NCBI GenBank assembly: GCA_963277665.1 | Contig: OY728143.1 | Span: 531,994,394-532,058,393, forward strand | Length of the DNA stretch: 64,000 nt | DNA from: Viscum album | Lineage: Eukaryota > Streptophyta > Magnoliopsida > Santalales > Viscaceae | Direction of reading: 5' to 3' | Part shown: positions 33,367-44,900 of the stretch, one piece after another | Numbering within the stretch: the first letter of the stretch is position 1 | How the letters are laid out: the number at the start of each line of letters is the position of its first letter | Made by a program: the position numbers and the translations under genes | Notes under the pieces: model-generated | What the model was told of the DNA's origin: nothing | Databases searched by the model: none | The model's input: only the letters and a program-made list of their open reading frames with translations

Positions 33367-35013
33367 TGTAAGGGTTGGTGTCCTTTAAACCGACTCTTTT
33401 GTACTTTGATTACATGAATGTTCACTTATTATATATTGTTCATTTTTCTGCATGACTATAATATAATAATGTCCTGGAATATTTAATGCATTAATAAGGT
33501 CATGGCAGATCCCCGCTATGATGAGAACCTTGAAATTATATAATAATATTCTTAAATAAATTTATGTGGTTGGATGACATAATTTGATAAGACACATAGT
33601 ATACAGACCGTCATGTGCGAGTACTCATAAGATGACAAGAATCTCTCTCATGGAGTTCTCAATTGGTAATCTACAAGATTGAGATTATGGGAACAGACCC
33701 ACTAGTAGTAATTCTTCATGTCTTGGTGTCATCAGACATTACTTTCTGTGAGTGTGTGTATTGGTCCTTACACTTATGATTACTATTGACACGTGTCATT
33801 ACTCGGGTAGTTAGATTTTTTAACGAAAACCATCACAAAAATATTTGGCGGGAAGTATGGTATGTTGGGTGAGTCATAAATAACATGTTGTTAAGGGATA
33901 TGTCGAGGAAGGATTTTTCCCTTCCATATTTATGTAATTAGATATCTTGGTCCCATTGATTGAAATAGAACTGTCAAACAAATTCTATGGCCATGGTGTA
34001 ACAACGAGTTTATATCTGGAATTCAAAGAATGACATATCAAGCATATAGGTTTATGACACTGCCATGAAACTTGCTTGATGAGATATTTAGACAAAGGGA
34101 TTAAATAACACATTATGAATTCACATGAGGACATATGTCAATGAAACATCAACTTCTTTCTCTGGGGTGCCTTGACCCGTCGCTAGACAGTATTCTTGGA
34201 CTTTAGGCAAGGTCACCTAATGTCAATGAGAAAGAGGCCTAGAGGGTCACACACCAAGTGTATTCAAGTATCTCATCTAGAATAATGATTTTTCTTATAC
34301 GTGGTTTAATAATTTTTCAATGAAGCATAAATAATTTTAATTTTTTAGGAATAATAATATAAAACAAGTACACGCCGTGTATAAATGATTACACACCGTG
34401 TAGTTTTATTTTGAAAACAATTACACTCCATGTATTATTAAATGTACATGCCATGTAGTTTTCATTTTGGAAAGCAAATGAATAAATGAAAATAAGATAA
34501 AATTTCTCTGTACATTGAATGTACACACCATGTAGTTTTTAATGAAAAACAAGTACACACCGTGTATTTATAAATACACGCCGTGTAGCTTTTCGAGTTT
34601 GTATTTTGAGGAAATATTGTTTTATTAAATGATATTTATTATAATTAGTGTGGGAGAATGTCAAGGAATTAATGTCTCCAAATGGTGTTTTCAAAAGGGA
34701 GTTAATGAAATACATAAAATTTGTAACATGTTTTTTATTTTCATAACTCTACCACCTATAAACCAATTATAATTATCCTCAAAACCCCAACTCTTTTCCT
34801 ATAACAAGAGAATCGTTGTGCATAATAATTATAGAGAATTAATTCAAGGCCGAAAGAACCACTTCCTCCAAGAACGCTATGAAGACCGAGAGAGATCCAC
34901 TTCAATCGGATCAATATGATCTAAGGGTGATAATTCAAGAAAAGGATTCTCTACGCTAACTCCTGGAGACTCCTTTGGTGACATCCAGATATTTGAGGTG
35001 CATGTGTGTATGT
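33367..35013 (+). repeat. Cop1 3' LTR, 3'-truncated
   Basis: It matches the 5' LTR from its first base (TGTAAGGGTTGGTGTC) through the palindrome array and TATA region to about 35010, opposite roughly 27210 of the 5' LTR. The last 300 bp or so are missing, and the sequence passes straight into GyB2 integrase. It shows the uninterrupted version of the GyB1 insertion site at about 33570 (GGATGACATAATTTGATAAG). Confidence 0.85.
34361..34597. repeat. Palindrome array in the Cop1 3' LTR (seven copies)
   Basis: 13-bp near-palindromes at 34369, 34390, 34422, 34445, 34522, 34554 and 34575. TACACGCCGTGTA is perfect apart from the central C in the first and last. The intervals are 21, 32, 23, 77, 32 and 21. 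They form pairs inside a roughly 53-bp unit beginning AAAACAA and ending GTTTT, so each unit is also flanked by complementary ends. This is the best preserved of the three arrays in Cop1. Confidence 0.85.
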
Positions 35014-36050
35014 TCTGGTCGATAGGCCACAACCCTGATGTGATCAAGAATCTCAAAGGGGTTGATGTATGTAGGACTTCACTTCCCTTTAATTACAATC
35101 CATATGGCCTTTTTTCCATTGGGATACGTGTATTAATACCTTGTCTCTGACTTTAAACTCAATGTCTTGTTGACTGTTATCTTCATAACTCTCCCATCGA
35201 CTCTAGGCGGCCTTGATATGATGCTGAATGGTTTTCACCTTCTCCACCATTTCACTGACCATTTATGGTCCTAGCAGCTTATGCTCAATGAATTCATCCC
35301 CACATATGGCTGTTCTACACCTCTTCCCATATAGGGCTTAATAAGGTGTCAATCAGATGCTTGAGTGGAAACTGTTACTATAAGAGAACTCAACTAGAGG
35401 AAGATGTTGAATACATCATTTTTTAAGGTTCACTGAGCATGTTCTCAACATATCGTGAAGTGTTTGGATAGTACACTTAGATTGGCCTTCAGTTTGAGGA
35501 TGATAAGTTTTACAGAAATCCATCTCAGTATCCAGAGCATGTTGAATATTCTTCAAAAACATTGAGTTCATTCATGGATCTCGATCAGATATAATAGATA
35601 GTGGTATGCCATGCAGCCTTACCAATTACCTGATATATATCTGTGTTAGTTCATCCAATGATAAATCTTCCCGAATTGAAATAATGTGTGCATACTTTGT
35701 AAGATGATCCAAAACAACCCTGATTTTATTGTGGAATTTGGATTTATTTGGAAGCCCCGTGACCAAGTTCATGGTGTTGTTCTCCCATTTACATGATAGA
35801 AAGTGTAGTAGTTACCTCATCAACGTGTGATTTTTTCTCTCAGCATTCACTTGATGGATCACCAAGCATATTGATGTTAATTTAGTGATCTCCTTCTTTA
35901 CATTTTTCCTCCAATAATTTTCTCTGAGTTATCGATATATCTTTTTGTTTCCTAGGTGTATAGATAAATTTAAACTGTGTTCATCCTTTAAAAGTTCCCT
36001 CTTCAGCTCCGAAATTTATGGAACACATCATCTATTCCCAAATCTCACAA
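35014..36050 (-). pseudogene. INT: GyB2 integrase and start of chromodomain region, broken
   Basis: On the - strand: integrase core with a TAYHPQTDGQS-like stretch (about 35480) and TIQTL (about 35460), MAPYEAL-like (about 35335), then YI.PFEILDHIRVVAYRP (about 35014-35085), cut at the junction with the truncated Cop1 LTR. The counterpart zinc-finger and first-Asp regions lie at about 35740-36000. It aligns along its length with GyB1 18430-19490. Numerous stops. Confidence 0.8.
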
Positions 36051-36700
36051 TTACAACTTCATTAACATCGAACATCAAGGATTTCCCACTTCTGATATCT
36101 TTTACTTTCTTTCGAATTCTCACATAATCCTTTTGAGAAACCATTATCTATTCCAAACAAGATGGTTAAGAAATCATTTCTTAAAGAATTGATTATGTTC
36201 CCTTCTTTATGATTCCCTTGTCCAACTTTATTAATTCAATGAATATTGGATCTTTTTAAATTCTCATCAATGTTATAATTGTTGGTTCCATTCTACATAG
36301 AGAATCTACCACGTAGTTCGCATTCTCATAGTGGTAATGGATTGAGTATTCATAGTCATTGATCAACTCTTACCATATTCTATGGCACATGTTTAACTCC
36401 TTTTGTGTGAATATATACTTGGGGCTTTTGTGTTCCATATATATCTCACACTTCTCCCAAAAGAGATTATGCCACCAAATTTATTAAGTGAAGATCACTG
36501 CATCCAACTCTAGATCATGTGTTGGATAATTATTCTCATGAAAAAATAATTGCCTTAAAACATAGGCAATGACTTTGTAATTTTGCATCAATACACATCC
36601 CATTCCATTCTTTGAAGAATCACTGAATACAAAAACTTTTCTCCACTTCTGGGTAATGTGAGCATGGGTGCATTGATATGACTCCTTTTCAACTCTTTGA
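36051..36700 (-). pseudogene. RH: GyB2 RNase H and integrase linker, broken
   Basis: The - strand reads DYEYSIHYHYENANYVVDSLC (cut to DYEYSIHYHYENANYVVDSL; about 36290-36350), KHKSPKYIFTQKELNMC (about 36380-36440) and a decayed '[20 protein letters not shown]' region (about 36575-36635), matching RNase H of GyB1 block by block. The linker to integrase is poorly preserved. Open frames on the + strand here are antisense shadows. Confidence 0.75.
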
Positions 36701-37560
36701 AGTTTTCTTCTTATTCATCACTCAATGAAAAATATACTCCCTTCTGAGTTAGCTTGGTAAGAGGGTTGGAAAATGGTGAGAAAATTCTCAAAAAAAATTG
36801 ATAATATGCAGCTAACTTCAAGAATCTACAGATACCTATTATCGCTTTAGTCCTCGTCCATCACTCTATTGCATCTGTCTTGGAGGGATCCACATATATC
36901 CCATTTCTTGTTATTATATGGCCTATGAGTGGGACCACCATTATCCAGATCACACACTTGTAGTACTTTTCATTGATCTTCTCCTTTCACATGGTCTCTA
37001 TTGTTGTTTTCAGATGCACCTCGTTATACTCCTAGGTTTTGGAGTATATGACAATATCATCTATAGAGACTACAACATATTTGTTGAGGTAATATCTAAA
37101 TACTCTATTATTCATATCCATAAATATTTCCTGAGAATTAGTGAGTCTAAAAGGCATTAATATGAATTCATAGTGCCCATATCTTGTAAGAATGTAGTCT
37201 TGGGGATATCTTCCTTATTTACTGTTATGTGATAATATAATGACCAAAAATCTACATTGTATAAGTATTGTCCCCTACACATTTGATCGAACAACGGATA
37301 AATTCATAGGATACGATATTGTTTCTTTATCCCAATTTAGTAAATATCATGAAAATCAATTAAAAGGCACGTAGACCCGTCCTTATACTTAATGAAGTGG
37401 ACTGGTGCACCCCATGGTGAAGCACTTGGGTGTCTAAACCCTTAATCCAGATTCTCATGTTGTTGTATATTAAGTTCCTCATGCACCAAAACAGCCATTA
37501 TATACGGAGTCTTGGATATTGGCAATGCCCTTGGTAAAAGATCAATTGTGAATTCAACAT
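36701..37560 (-). pseudogene. RT: GyB2 reverse transcriptase, broken
   Basis: The catalytic box reads SIDDIVIYSKT at about 37030-37065 (- strand) with both Asp kept. A decayed 'PLMPFRLTNSQEIF' region (about 37120-37160), 'DLLFDQM' (about 37275) and [15 protein letters not shown] remnant of the ASPWGAP block (about 37405-37430) follow upstream. It aligns with GyB1 16900-17720. The + strand 80-codon frame at 36918-37160 is its antisense shadow. Confidence 0.8.
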
Positions 37561-38090
37561 CACATCTATGAGGAAGACCAGACAATTATTTAGCAAACAC
37601 TTTAGAGAATTCCCTCATAATAGGCATGTCTAAAGGATGGTTTCCTCCATAGACTCAATCTTATGAGCCTGATACACATTCCCATAGGTATGTAATATCC
37701 GTTCTTTATATGATGGAGATTATGAAGATTCATCTTCCTCCTTGCACTTGTACATAATCGGGGGGTCTATTCTCTACATGGAGATTGATTTCCCTATCAT
37801 GACAATTTATGTTGGATCTATATAAGTAAATCCAATACATGTCAAGAATGACATCAAATTCCACCATAGGAGTATGATGAGGTTCTCCAGGAAGGTAAAT
37901 CCACCGATTATGATATGGGAGATGTTTTATTCATGTGATGAAATGATTTCCCCATTTTTCATACTCACCCACATCTTTACTACCATGATATTTGGTGGTG
38001 TTGGTATTGTTCTACTAAACATTAGGGTATAAAAAATGCATAGAACCTGAATAAAAAAGTATGTCCACTATTCTAGAATGAATAACTTAC
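37561..38090 (-). pseudogene. pro: GyB2 protease, broken
   Basis: EFDVILDMYWIYLY (about 37815-37860, - strand) corresponds to 'FDTILGMDWLSLY' of GyB1, with the Gly-Met-Asp-Trp core changed. The active site near 38010-38030 reads FYSGSMH, so the catalytic Asp of DSG has become Tyr. Inactive. Confidence 0.7.
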
Positions 38091-39220
38091 ATACCTATCA
38101 CTACATAATTTTTGGGTTTCACTTAGGTGGTAGTGATTGCAAAATCTCTTCCTTGTTGCCTCGGAGGTAGTTGGTTTCCTCCAAAAAGCCTTGGCTTAGG
38201 GCATTGGTTTGAAAAGTGCCACAGTTATTTGCTGTTGAAGTAGTGAAAAATGCGTTGAGGGTTGAGCAGAGCGTTCCTATCTTCTATCGTCTCCAGGGTT
38301 TTTTCTTACTAATAGTTAATTTCTAAGTTACCTTCTCTTCCACACCTAATGAATTTCCTCACCCCCTTTAGGCAATTTCAAGGGTACTTTCTTTCAGCAC
38401 CTTTATCAAGTGAAATGTTGTATCTTCTTAGAAACATTGGATTTATCCCTCAGATTGTCATCATTGAATTCCATCTTAAACTTAACATCCCCATGATACC
38501 ATTGAGATTGTCTAATATCCATTTCAACCATTATGGCACATTAGACAATTTCCTCATTACTGTCAAAGACAGGGTACATCAACACTTTCTGTAGGCTAGG
38601 TTTTAGCACACCAAAGCCGTAATCAAACTTGCATTTGGGGGTAACAACAATTCCGAAGGAATATCGTTCAAGCAATGTGATTTTTTACTCATCTTCTATG
38701 ATATATTTGTCATATTTTTTTTCTTGATGGAAAGGAAGTCCCATTCCATCAAAAGCTGGAGGGAGCACACATAAGATTTATCAAAAAAAACTTCTGTAAT
38801 CCTTCCATTCGAATGCCTCGATCTCCTCCTCAGCCTTCATATTTTTGATCAATTTCCACCATTGGTCAGATCCACCCTGCATAAGATAATTTTCCTGGTG
38901 AATCATCTCTTGTTCAGAACATTGATGGATGAAGAAGATCTTTTCAATGGAGTTGATCCACTGTTCGGTGATTGAGGGATCAGATGATCCATTAAAAGAA
39001 TGTGGCATTTGTCTCATGATGCTCTTGATAGATACTGGTTCGTTCTTAGTGTGGGTTGAACATTCCTCTTGGAACATGTTTCAATTCAAGTTGTGAGTTA
39101 ATTGAGATATAATCATGACAATGTTCACGATTCTGGATTTTATCGGATTGGATATCTCATTAGCACAATCATCACATTGATCTTTAAATCGGTTGTTAGC
39201 ATGAGTCCACTTATTACAAA
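38091..39220 (-). pseudogene. gag: GyB2 gag, broken (open piece 38781-39077)
   Basis: The 98-codon open piece includes SIKSIMRQMPHSFNGSSDPS, EQWINSIEKIF, CSEQEMIH and SDQWWKLIKNMKAEEEIEAF, nearly parallel to GyB1 gag at 15470-15703 and without the frameshift seen there. The rest of the capsid lies at 38340-38780, and a zinc-knuckle remnant (LWHFSNQCPKP) at about 38170-38225. Stops occur outside the open piece. Confidence 0.85.
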
Positions 39221-39731
39221 CCATTATCTAGAAATAATGTAATTTTATGGGTAACACATAAAGGGTAATCCAAGTAAAAAATAGATGTCTTATAAAACAC
39301 GCTTATTTCCGTAACATATGAATCCATAATCTTTAATCTTTGTAATTCATGATCTACTTTCTAAAATATATTCTTACTTGAATTTTTTAATTCCCATAAT
39401 AAGTGTTCATACTAAGCATGAGAATTTACCAAATCATACCCCCTGGAGTGTCATAACCAATAGTACTGCAAGTCCATATGTCATGCACCATTTCCTATTT
39501 GAGTCTAGATCAATGCATTGTTTTTTAGTTTTACCCATATGAAACATTTTTGCAAGAGCCACCTCTACCTACTCGTATCCATGTAGGGATGTATTTTCTT
39601 GATAAACCACATAATATATACTATGCAAAACATAAGGATATTTTTATTAAACTTATTCATGTATATAAGGATTCACTAGTGTTTTCTAATCCTAATACCA
39701 AAAATAACTAAACCTATCCTTTGATACCAAC
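39221..39731 (-). other. GyB2 leader with primer-binding site
   Basis: The primer site, read on the - strand, is TGGTATCAA at 39721-39729, with the two-base GT spacer at 39730-39731 before the LTR. The rest aligns with the GyB1 leader (14801-15287). No gene. Confidence 0.75.
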
Positions 39732-42288
39732 TATTACAACCCTATTATTTTGTTACGAATATAAACAAGATTTGTTACCAAAACTCTTCACTGGATACAA
39801 CATGGAAGATCAAGAGGTATAGCGTATATGGGGCATAGTATCATTACCTAACAACTAAAAAATGAATTAAAATATCTTTATTTAAAACTTCCTTTACATT
39901 ACCACTTCATCCCCTCGTACATAGCATTGAATGGGATAGCCTGAGGACATGTATAGGAAAAGGGTAAGCTATAAATCCTAGTAAGGGAATAAAAACAGAA
40001 TTACAAGAGAAATAAAATACATATTAGAGAACATGCATATCAATGTAGTAGGAGAGAAACATAAATATAAAGGCTTGATAAAGCATGATAATCATAACAA
40101 GGAAATGTGGGAACAACACTTAACATGGAATTACCATGAGCGAAGGCTCATTGAACATGGTTCTTGGGTGAGACCTCATTACAAATGAAGCATGAGTAAA
40201 CCCTCATTGCACTTGAATTAGCATGAGTGGACACTCATTGCACATGACATATCATGATAAAATACATTACCCAATGCATTGGAGCGCTATCCGGGCGCAC
40301 CCAACTTAAACATTTCATTTCATGAATAAGTGTTCCATATGGAACATATGTCATGAAATCAATCAACATCATAAGTTATTAAATGATTAAGTAATGTTCA
40401 ATAATTATAGGAATGTACCAATCAATATTTATATCTGCATAAGGATGAATACCCTTTCTAGAGACATGGGTATGTCACTCACAACCCAATGATCTTGTCT
40501 TGGAAAAAGGTGGGGCAATTTCAACAGCATAACAGAATGACATAAAGCTTCTTGAAAATTCTTGACTAGAGAGAAAATGTGTCACATCATATTTATATGA
40601 TATGGACACTAATAGGTTCATATAGATACTTTTTCAAATAATGGTAATGTAATTTAGATTCATAATACAAAAAAATTACATGGATGTAATAGAGGAGTGT
40701 GTAATTCCTCATAGAATATTGGCATGTAAACAGGTGTACATGAGAGGAATTAATGAGAGAGAAAGGTGTGTCCCATCATCCAATCATAAAGAGGGCAGTA
40801 CGATGGAGGTGCAAAATCATACCCTGGAATTTGTAATTGAAAACAAATGGGCAAAACAACTTAATTAAAATTGGATAAAAATGAGAAAGGTAGAAATCTA
40901 TTACATGGAAGTGCAATCCAAAAGGCTTGGGAGAGGCTTGAGAGAGGCTTCATGGGAGTATGTGGTACCTTTAGAGGATTATAGGGAGAGTAGGTCATGG
41001 GTTTGACGAACTCCAAAGGCTTTGAGTGAAGAGGAAGTGAGAGCTTGGGTGGGATTATATAGGAACGTAATGGGAATAATTTATTATTTAGGATTGGAAA
41101 ACTTCACATTAATCTAATCAGAACCACAAATAAACCCATAATTTTTCATACGGTTTTTTCCAAAGGGGAGTGTAAAAAAAATTAAAAAGACAAAATTTTT
41201 TATAATCCCTAAAGAGTCCACTAAATCTATGTAAAATAAATCAAAAAAACCAAAAATAACATTATTTTAATTGTAAAACATATATTTTCCGAAAATAATA
41301 TTTATATTATTTAATTACATAAATATTGGGCCGTTATGATGTCATAAAAAACATTATATATTAAAACAGAATTTATCATTTACCAAAAAATTCAGTTGTC
41401 TCAAAAAATAATGAAAAATTCACCATTGGATAATTTTGACATCCTAATTCCTAAATTAATATTAATTTTATCTAAATAATTTTCTAAATAGGTGAATTTT
41501 AACTTAATAAAAACATACATTTTTTGAATATTCTTGTCCTAAGACAAAACAAAATTCAAAACATTAAACAAAACAATTTCATTCATAAAATTTTACGATA
41601 AAATATTTTTAATAAAAAGTAATTTGATAATAATAATAAAATATTATTTAATTCAAAAATCCATCAATTCATCATAATAAATTTCTTAGTTGATTAATAA
41701 CTATAAATACTATTTTCACTTTAAAAACTATTTCCAAAGTAACTATAATAAAATGAATGTATACTCATTATACCAAAATAATATACATAGTCGTAGTGCA
41801 AGGTTATTATTACATAACCCCTTATAATACCCACATACGACTAAAGGGTAATTTCTGCGATGATGACAGACTCTTGGGGTGGAATATATAACATCGCTCG
41901 TGTGGTAATCTCTATTAACATCCACATCTCTCGTAGTCAGTTCTTCTCAAGCTTAACGTGTTCATGCTCAGATTGGGAGTGCTCTAGAGCGAAGCCCAAT
42001 GACACCACATCCTTTTTGAGCACCGAAAAATAGGATTGGTAAGGGGAATGTCTACTCGATGAGGCCATTGCTTCCTTTTTATGTGTAAATAGGATTTTTT
42101 AAAGCCCCATATTTATAGTAATCATTTGATAACTGTTAAATGACTATATTAACAACAATCAAAAAAATTAACGGTATTTCAAAATCCAATAGATAAAACC
42201 AAGTAATTTATTAAATTTTACATATCCATAAAAATAATTTTAAATAGACCTAGTGGAATTTTCATTAATGAATTTTTTGGTCATTACA
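39732..42288 (-). repeat. GyB2 5' LTR
   Basis: On the - strand it starts TGTAATGACC at 42288 and ends GGTTGTAATA at 39732, 2557 bp, alignable with 9178-11737. TTGAA (42289-42293) follows on the outer side as the target-site copy. U3 ORF remnant at 41830-42068. No other coding content. Confidence 0.85.
41830..42068 (-). pseudogene. U3 ORF remnant in the GyB2 5' LTR (nearly open)
   Basis: The ATG at 42068 (- strand) is 49 nt after TATAAATATGGGG (from 42117). The frame reads MASSSRHSPYQ, then KKDVVSLGFALEHSQSEHE, VKLEKN, a single TAG/TGA-type stop, LREMWMLIEITTRAM and PPQESV, ending at a stop near 41835. It is co-linear with the intact ORF at 23321 with about one in two residues shared and no frameshift over the first 45 codons. 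Best evidence that the reading frame was once maintained. Confidence 0.6.
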
Positions 42289-43600
42289 TTGAACTAATCC
42301 ATGATTCCATAACACATGAAGAAATAGAAAATTATTTCCCCGCAACACTTTCCCATTGTGATCCAACACACTTTTCATATTATCCTCAAAGGAAACATCT
42401 ATATCATGTTTAAAATTTTCCACATTGATCACCTGATATTTGTTGGGGTGATACCATCATAGTTGTGAAACATGTAAAATATCACAGATATCACTAAATT
42501 TATGTGGACAGGAAAATCGGTGTACCCCTAGCATGATTCTCTCCAGTACCTAATAAGGTTCTATAATCTTCATCACCAATATTCCCTGCATCTATATACT
42601 ATGGTGACCCAACATAGGAATCACCAAAAGGAAAATAGTAAAACCATATGTGACCTATAGGGGCTGTCCACATCGATCAACATATGACTTATGCCTACTC
42701 TAAGCTGTAGCCATACATTTTTTAATGAACTGTACCATCTCCAATTTCTTTGGAAGAAGACTCAGTCCCAACGACTATGACTCACCCACCTCTAACTTCC
42801 ATAGAAGATATATACAAGTCTTCCATAAAGATCCACATATGGTGCAATATATATTGTTTCCTCTTAACTATTGTTATATGAGACCTCTACAAAATAAAGT
42901 TATTCTCCTAAGAACTACCAAAGTCAAGCACACATGCCGACAACATATCCTCTAACACCAGTATAGTATACTCACACTTGTCCATCTATCTATGGACGGA
43001 AGGACATACCTAACCAAACCGATATACCAAGATCCTTTTGTTATCCCTTTGTAAAGTGTTATGTAAAGAGATAATCGTGATATGGAATTATAGTCTATGG
43101 AACCCCATATATACAAACTATCTCTCGTACATAAAATTATCCCAACTATTCTACTATAATGGTCAGCATGATATACACAAAATGTTCCAAATATGTTTTT
43201 TTGTTACACAACACCCCATATAGAATCATTCATCCTATGTTTATTAGGAATACCTAAATCAAAATCCATTGTTACTTTGTCCCACTTCAATCCCAGTCGC
43301 GGCAATGGCTACAATAGAAATCCTGGTCGCTGATGCTCTTCCTTCAACTTTGAACTGGTGGAATATCTCTTTAAAAAACCTATTATCTCCTTTTTCATTC
43401 CTGACCACCAATTTTTTTTTCATAGGTCACAACCCATTTTTTCACACCATGATGTACCATCTACTTTGTGGCATGAAGTTCTAGAATTAGTTACACTTGC
43501 AAACTCATAGGTACAACAATTTGGTTTTTCACATAGATGATTTCATCCTCATCTATTATCACGTCTGATGGTATCTCCCCACCTTTAAGGTATTAAAATA
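42289..43600 (-). pseudogene. INT: GyA integrase and chromodomain, broken
   Basis: The - strand blocks in order are IIDEDEIIYVKNQIVVP (about 43505-43555), WWSGMKKEI-like zinc-finger region (about 43370-43440), TMDF-like first Asp region (about 43250), KIIEPY.VLERI...HDILHVSQL-like block (about 42430-42560; reads CDILHVSQL) and a chromodomain part with VLRGNNF and HVLWNH (about 42310-42370). The final ETWE lies at 9130-9177 beyond the GyB2 insertion. Full of stops. Confidence 0.75.
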
Positions 43601-44150
43601 TGTCTAATCACTCTGGTTCCTCATAGTAACTATCCTTGATTCGTCTCAAGTGTGTAGAATCCACTTCTAATGATGCACAAGTCATCATCCCTAGCCACTC
43701 ATGAACAACCACATGAATTTCAACTGGAAATTTCAATATCATCCAATATGGACACAACTCATGTACCAACTAAGTCTTGGATTTCTTAGTCAAGGAATTA
43801 GCCACACTATTCCCCTTTTTGAGTGTATATTCCAGTTAAAAATCAATGGACTACCTATACTCTACCCTAATTCAATGATGAAGATTCATGTATTTCCAAG
43901 AAAAGATATAATTCATGATTTTTTGATGCATAAAAATGTAATCATTCCACCCAAAAGAAAGTGTCTTGAACACTTAAGAGCATAAACCACTGCTACCTAC
44001 TCAAGGATAGGCCTAGGGTAGTTTTATTCATGTGGAATCAACTACTGATAATTGTATTCCATTACTCGATCACCTTGCATCAACACAACTCTGAGTCTAG
44101 TGCCAGAAGTGTCACAATACACCGTGTACTCCTCAATAGACTCAACAAAG
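43601..44150 (-). pseudogene. RH: GyA RNase H, broken
   Basis: YTVYCDTSGTRLRVVLMQGD (about 44070-44130, - strand) is the first-Asp block 'FVVYCDAS..GLG.VLMQ' of gypsy RNase H. Later blocks are decayed (HYP-like and 'SLTKKSK' about 43780-43800). The string TACACCGTGTA within it is part of this codon stretch and not a Cop1 palindrome. Confidence 0.7.
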
Positions 44151-44900
44151 ATAAAAATTGAGGATGATGCCAAGCGCTTCACCAACTCTTAAAAATTATT
44201 CCCACATGATTATTTCCAATAAAAATTTATGTCTTTATTTTTTATAGCATAATGTAGTGATTAAATTTGGGAAAATCCCTCGATGAACTTCTTCTAATTT
44301 CCATCTTATCCAAAAAAAATTAATATATCAGAAACAATTATATGGTTACTCTCTTGAAACTACTATCCGCACTTTTTTGGGTCCATTGCTACACCTTCTT
44401 TTGATAGGATGTTCCCCAAAAAGTGTACCCTATCATTCCAAAACTGACACTTTGATAGATTGTCCTAGAGAATATGCTCTCTCAATTTACCCATTAATAT
44501 TTAAAGATGTTGGGAATGATCTTCATGAGTCTTCACAAAAACCAATATTACGACCACAAAAACCGCCACAAACATACCTAGGTATAGATGGAAGATCTTT
44601 TTCATCAAATAAATAAATACTACTAGTGAGTTTTTTAACCCAAAAATCATTACAAAAACATATAAAGGCCGTAACGTCTTTTGAAATTAGTTCCTGGTAT
44701 ATAAAAAGTCAAAATTCTCACCTGATGATACCCTGATCTCAGATCAATCATTGAAGACACACAATCACCCATCACATAGTCAAATAGATCATTAATACAT
44801 AGAAGAGGATATCTATTATTCATAGTCATTTTATAAAACTTCATGTAATAATAAGACTAACGTAATCTCGTATAGGGATTCATTGGAAACAAGATAGGTG
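44151..44900 (-). pseudogene. RT: GyA reverse transcriptase, broken, catalytic Asp pair lost
   Basis: The open piece 44650-44844 reads RYPLLCINDLFDYV and SMIDLRSGYHQVRI, the RT palm start. The catalytic box at about 44535-44570 reads FVVVILVFVKTHEDH, i.e. FVDDILVYSKT with both Asp replaced by Val. LSKCQFWNDRVHFLGNI (about 44400-44450) is the thumb block. Inactive irrespective of its stops. Confidence 0.8.

Larger units (their letters stand above)
11929..35013 (+). mobile_element. Cop1: Ty1/copia element (Angela/BARE-like), split by GyB1
   Basis: The Cop1 parts are 11929-12139 and 25765-35013, about 9.5 kb. Domain order gag, protease, integrase, RT, RNase H is copia order. Long LTRs (about 1.96 kb), a TGGTATCAGAGCC primer site, a long leader (1.9 kb) and integrase words such as NEVENQLGK and RSDRGGEYL point to the Angela/BARE lineage. 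The 5' LTR is interrupted by GyB1 and a duplication, and the 3' LTR is truncated. All frames are broken, so it is dead. Confidence 0.85.
9178..42288 (-). mobile_element. GyB2: - strand Del/Tekay-like gypsy element split by Cop1
   Basis: GyB2 consists of 9178-11928 (3' LTR and chromodomain tail) and 35014-42288 (rest of the coding region and 5' LTR), about 10.0 kb. It is flanked by exact TTGAA duplications at 9173-9177 and 42289-42293. Its LTRs (2560 and 2557 bp) and proteins are close to those of GyB1 but clearly a separate subfamily. All domains contain stops. Cop1 sits in its chromodomain. Confidence 0.85.

Noticed and set aside
34361..34597. Regular palindromes as a CRISPR array
   Set aside because: Repeats are only 13 bp, spacing is irregular, they occur in an LTR of a plant retrotransposon and there are no cas genes.
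36918..37160. 80-codon hydrophobic + strand frame
   Set aside because: It is the antisense of GyB2 reverse transcriptase around the catalytic box.
44105..44120. A TACACCGTGTA word as a further Cop1 palindrome
   Set aside because: It is within GyA RNase H coding sequence, lacks two central bases of the motif and stands alone, so it is taken as coincidence.
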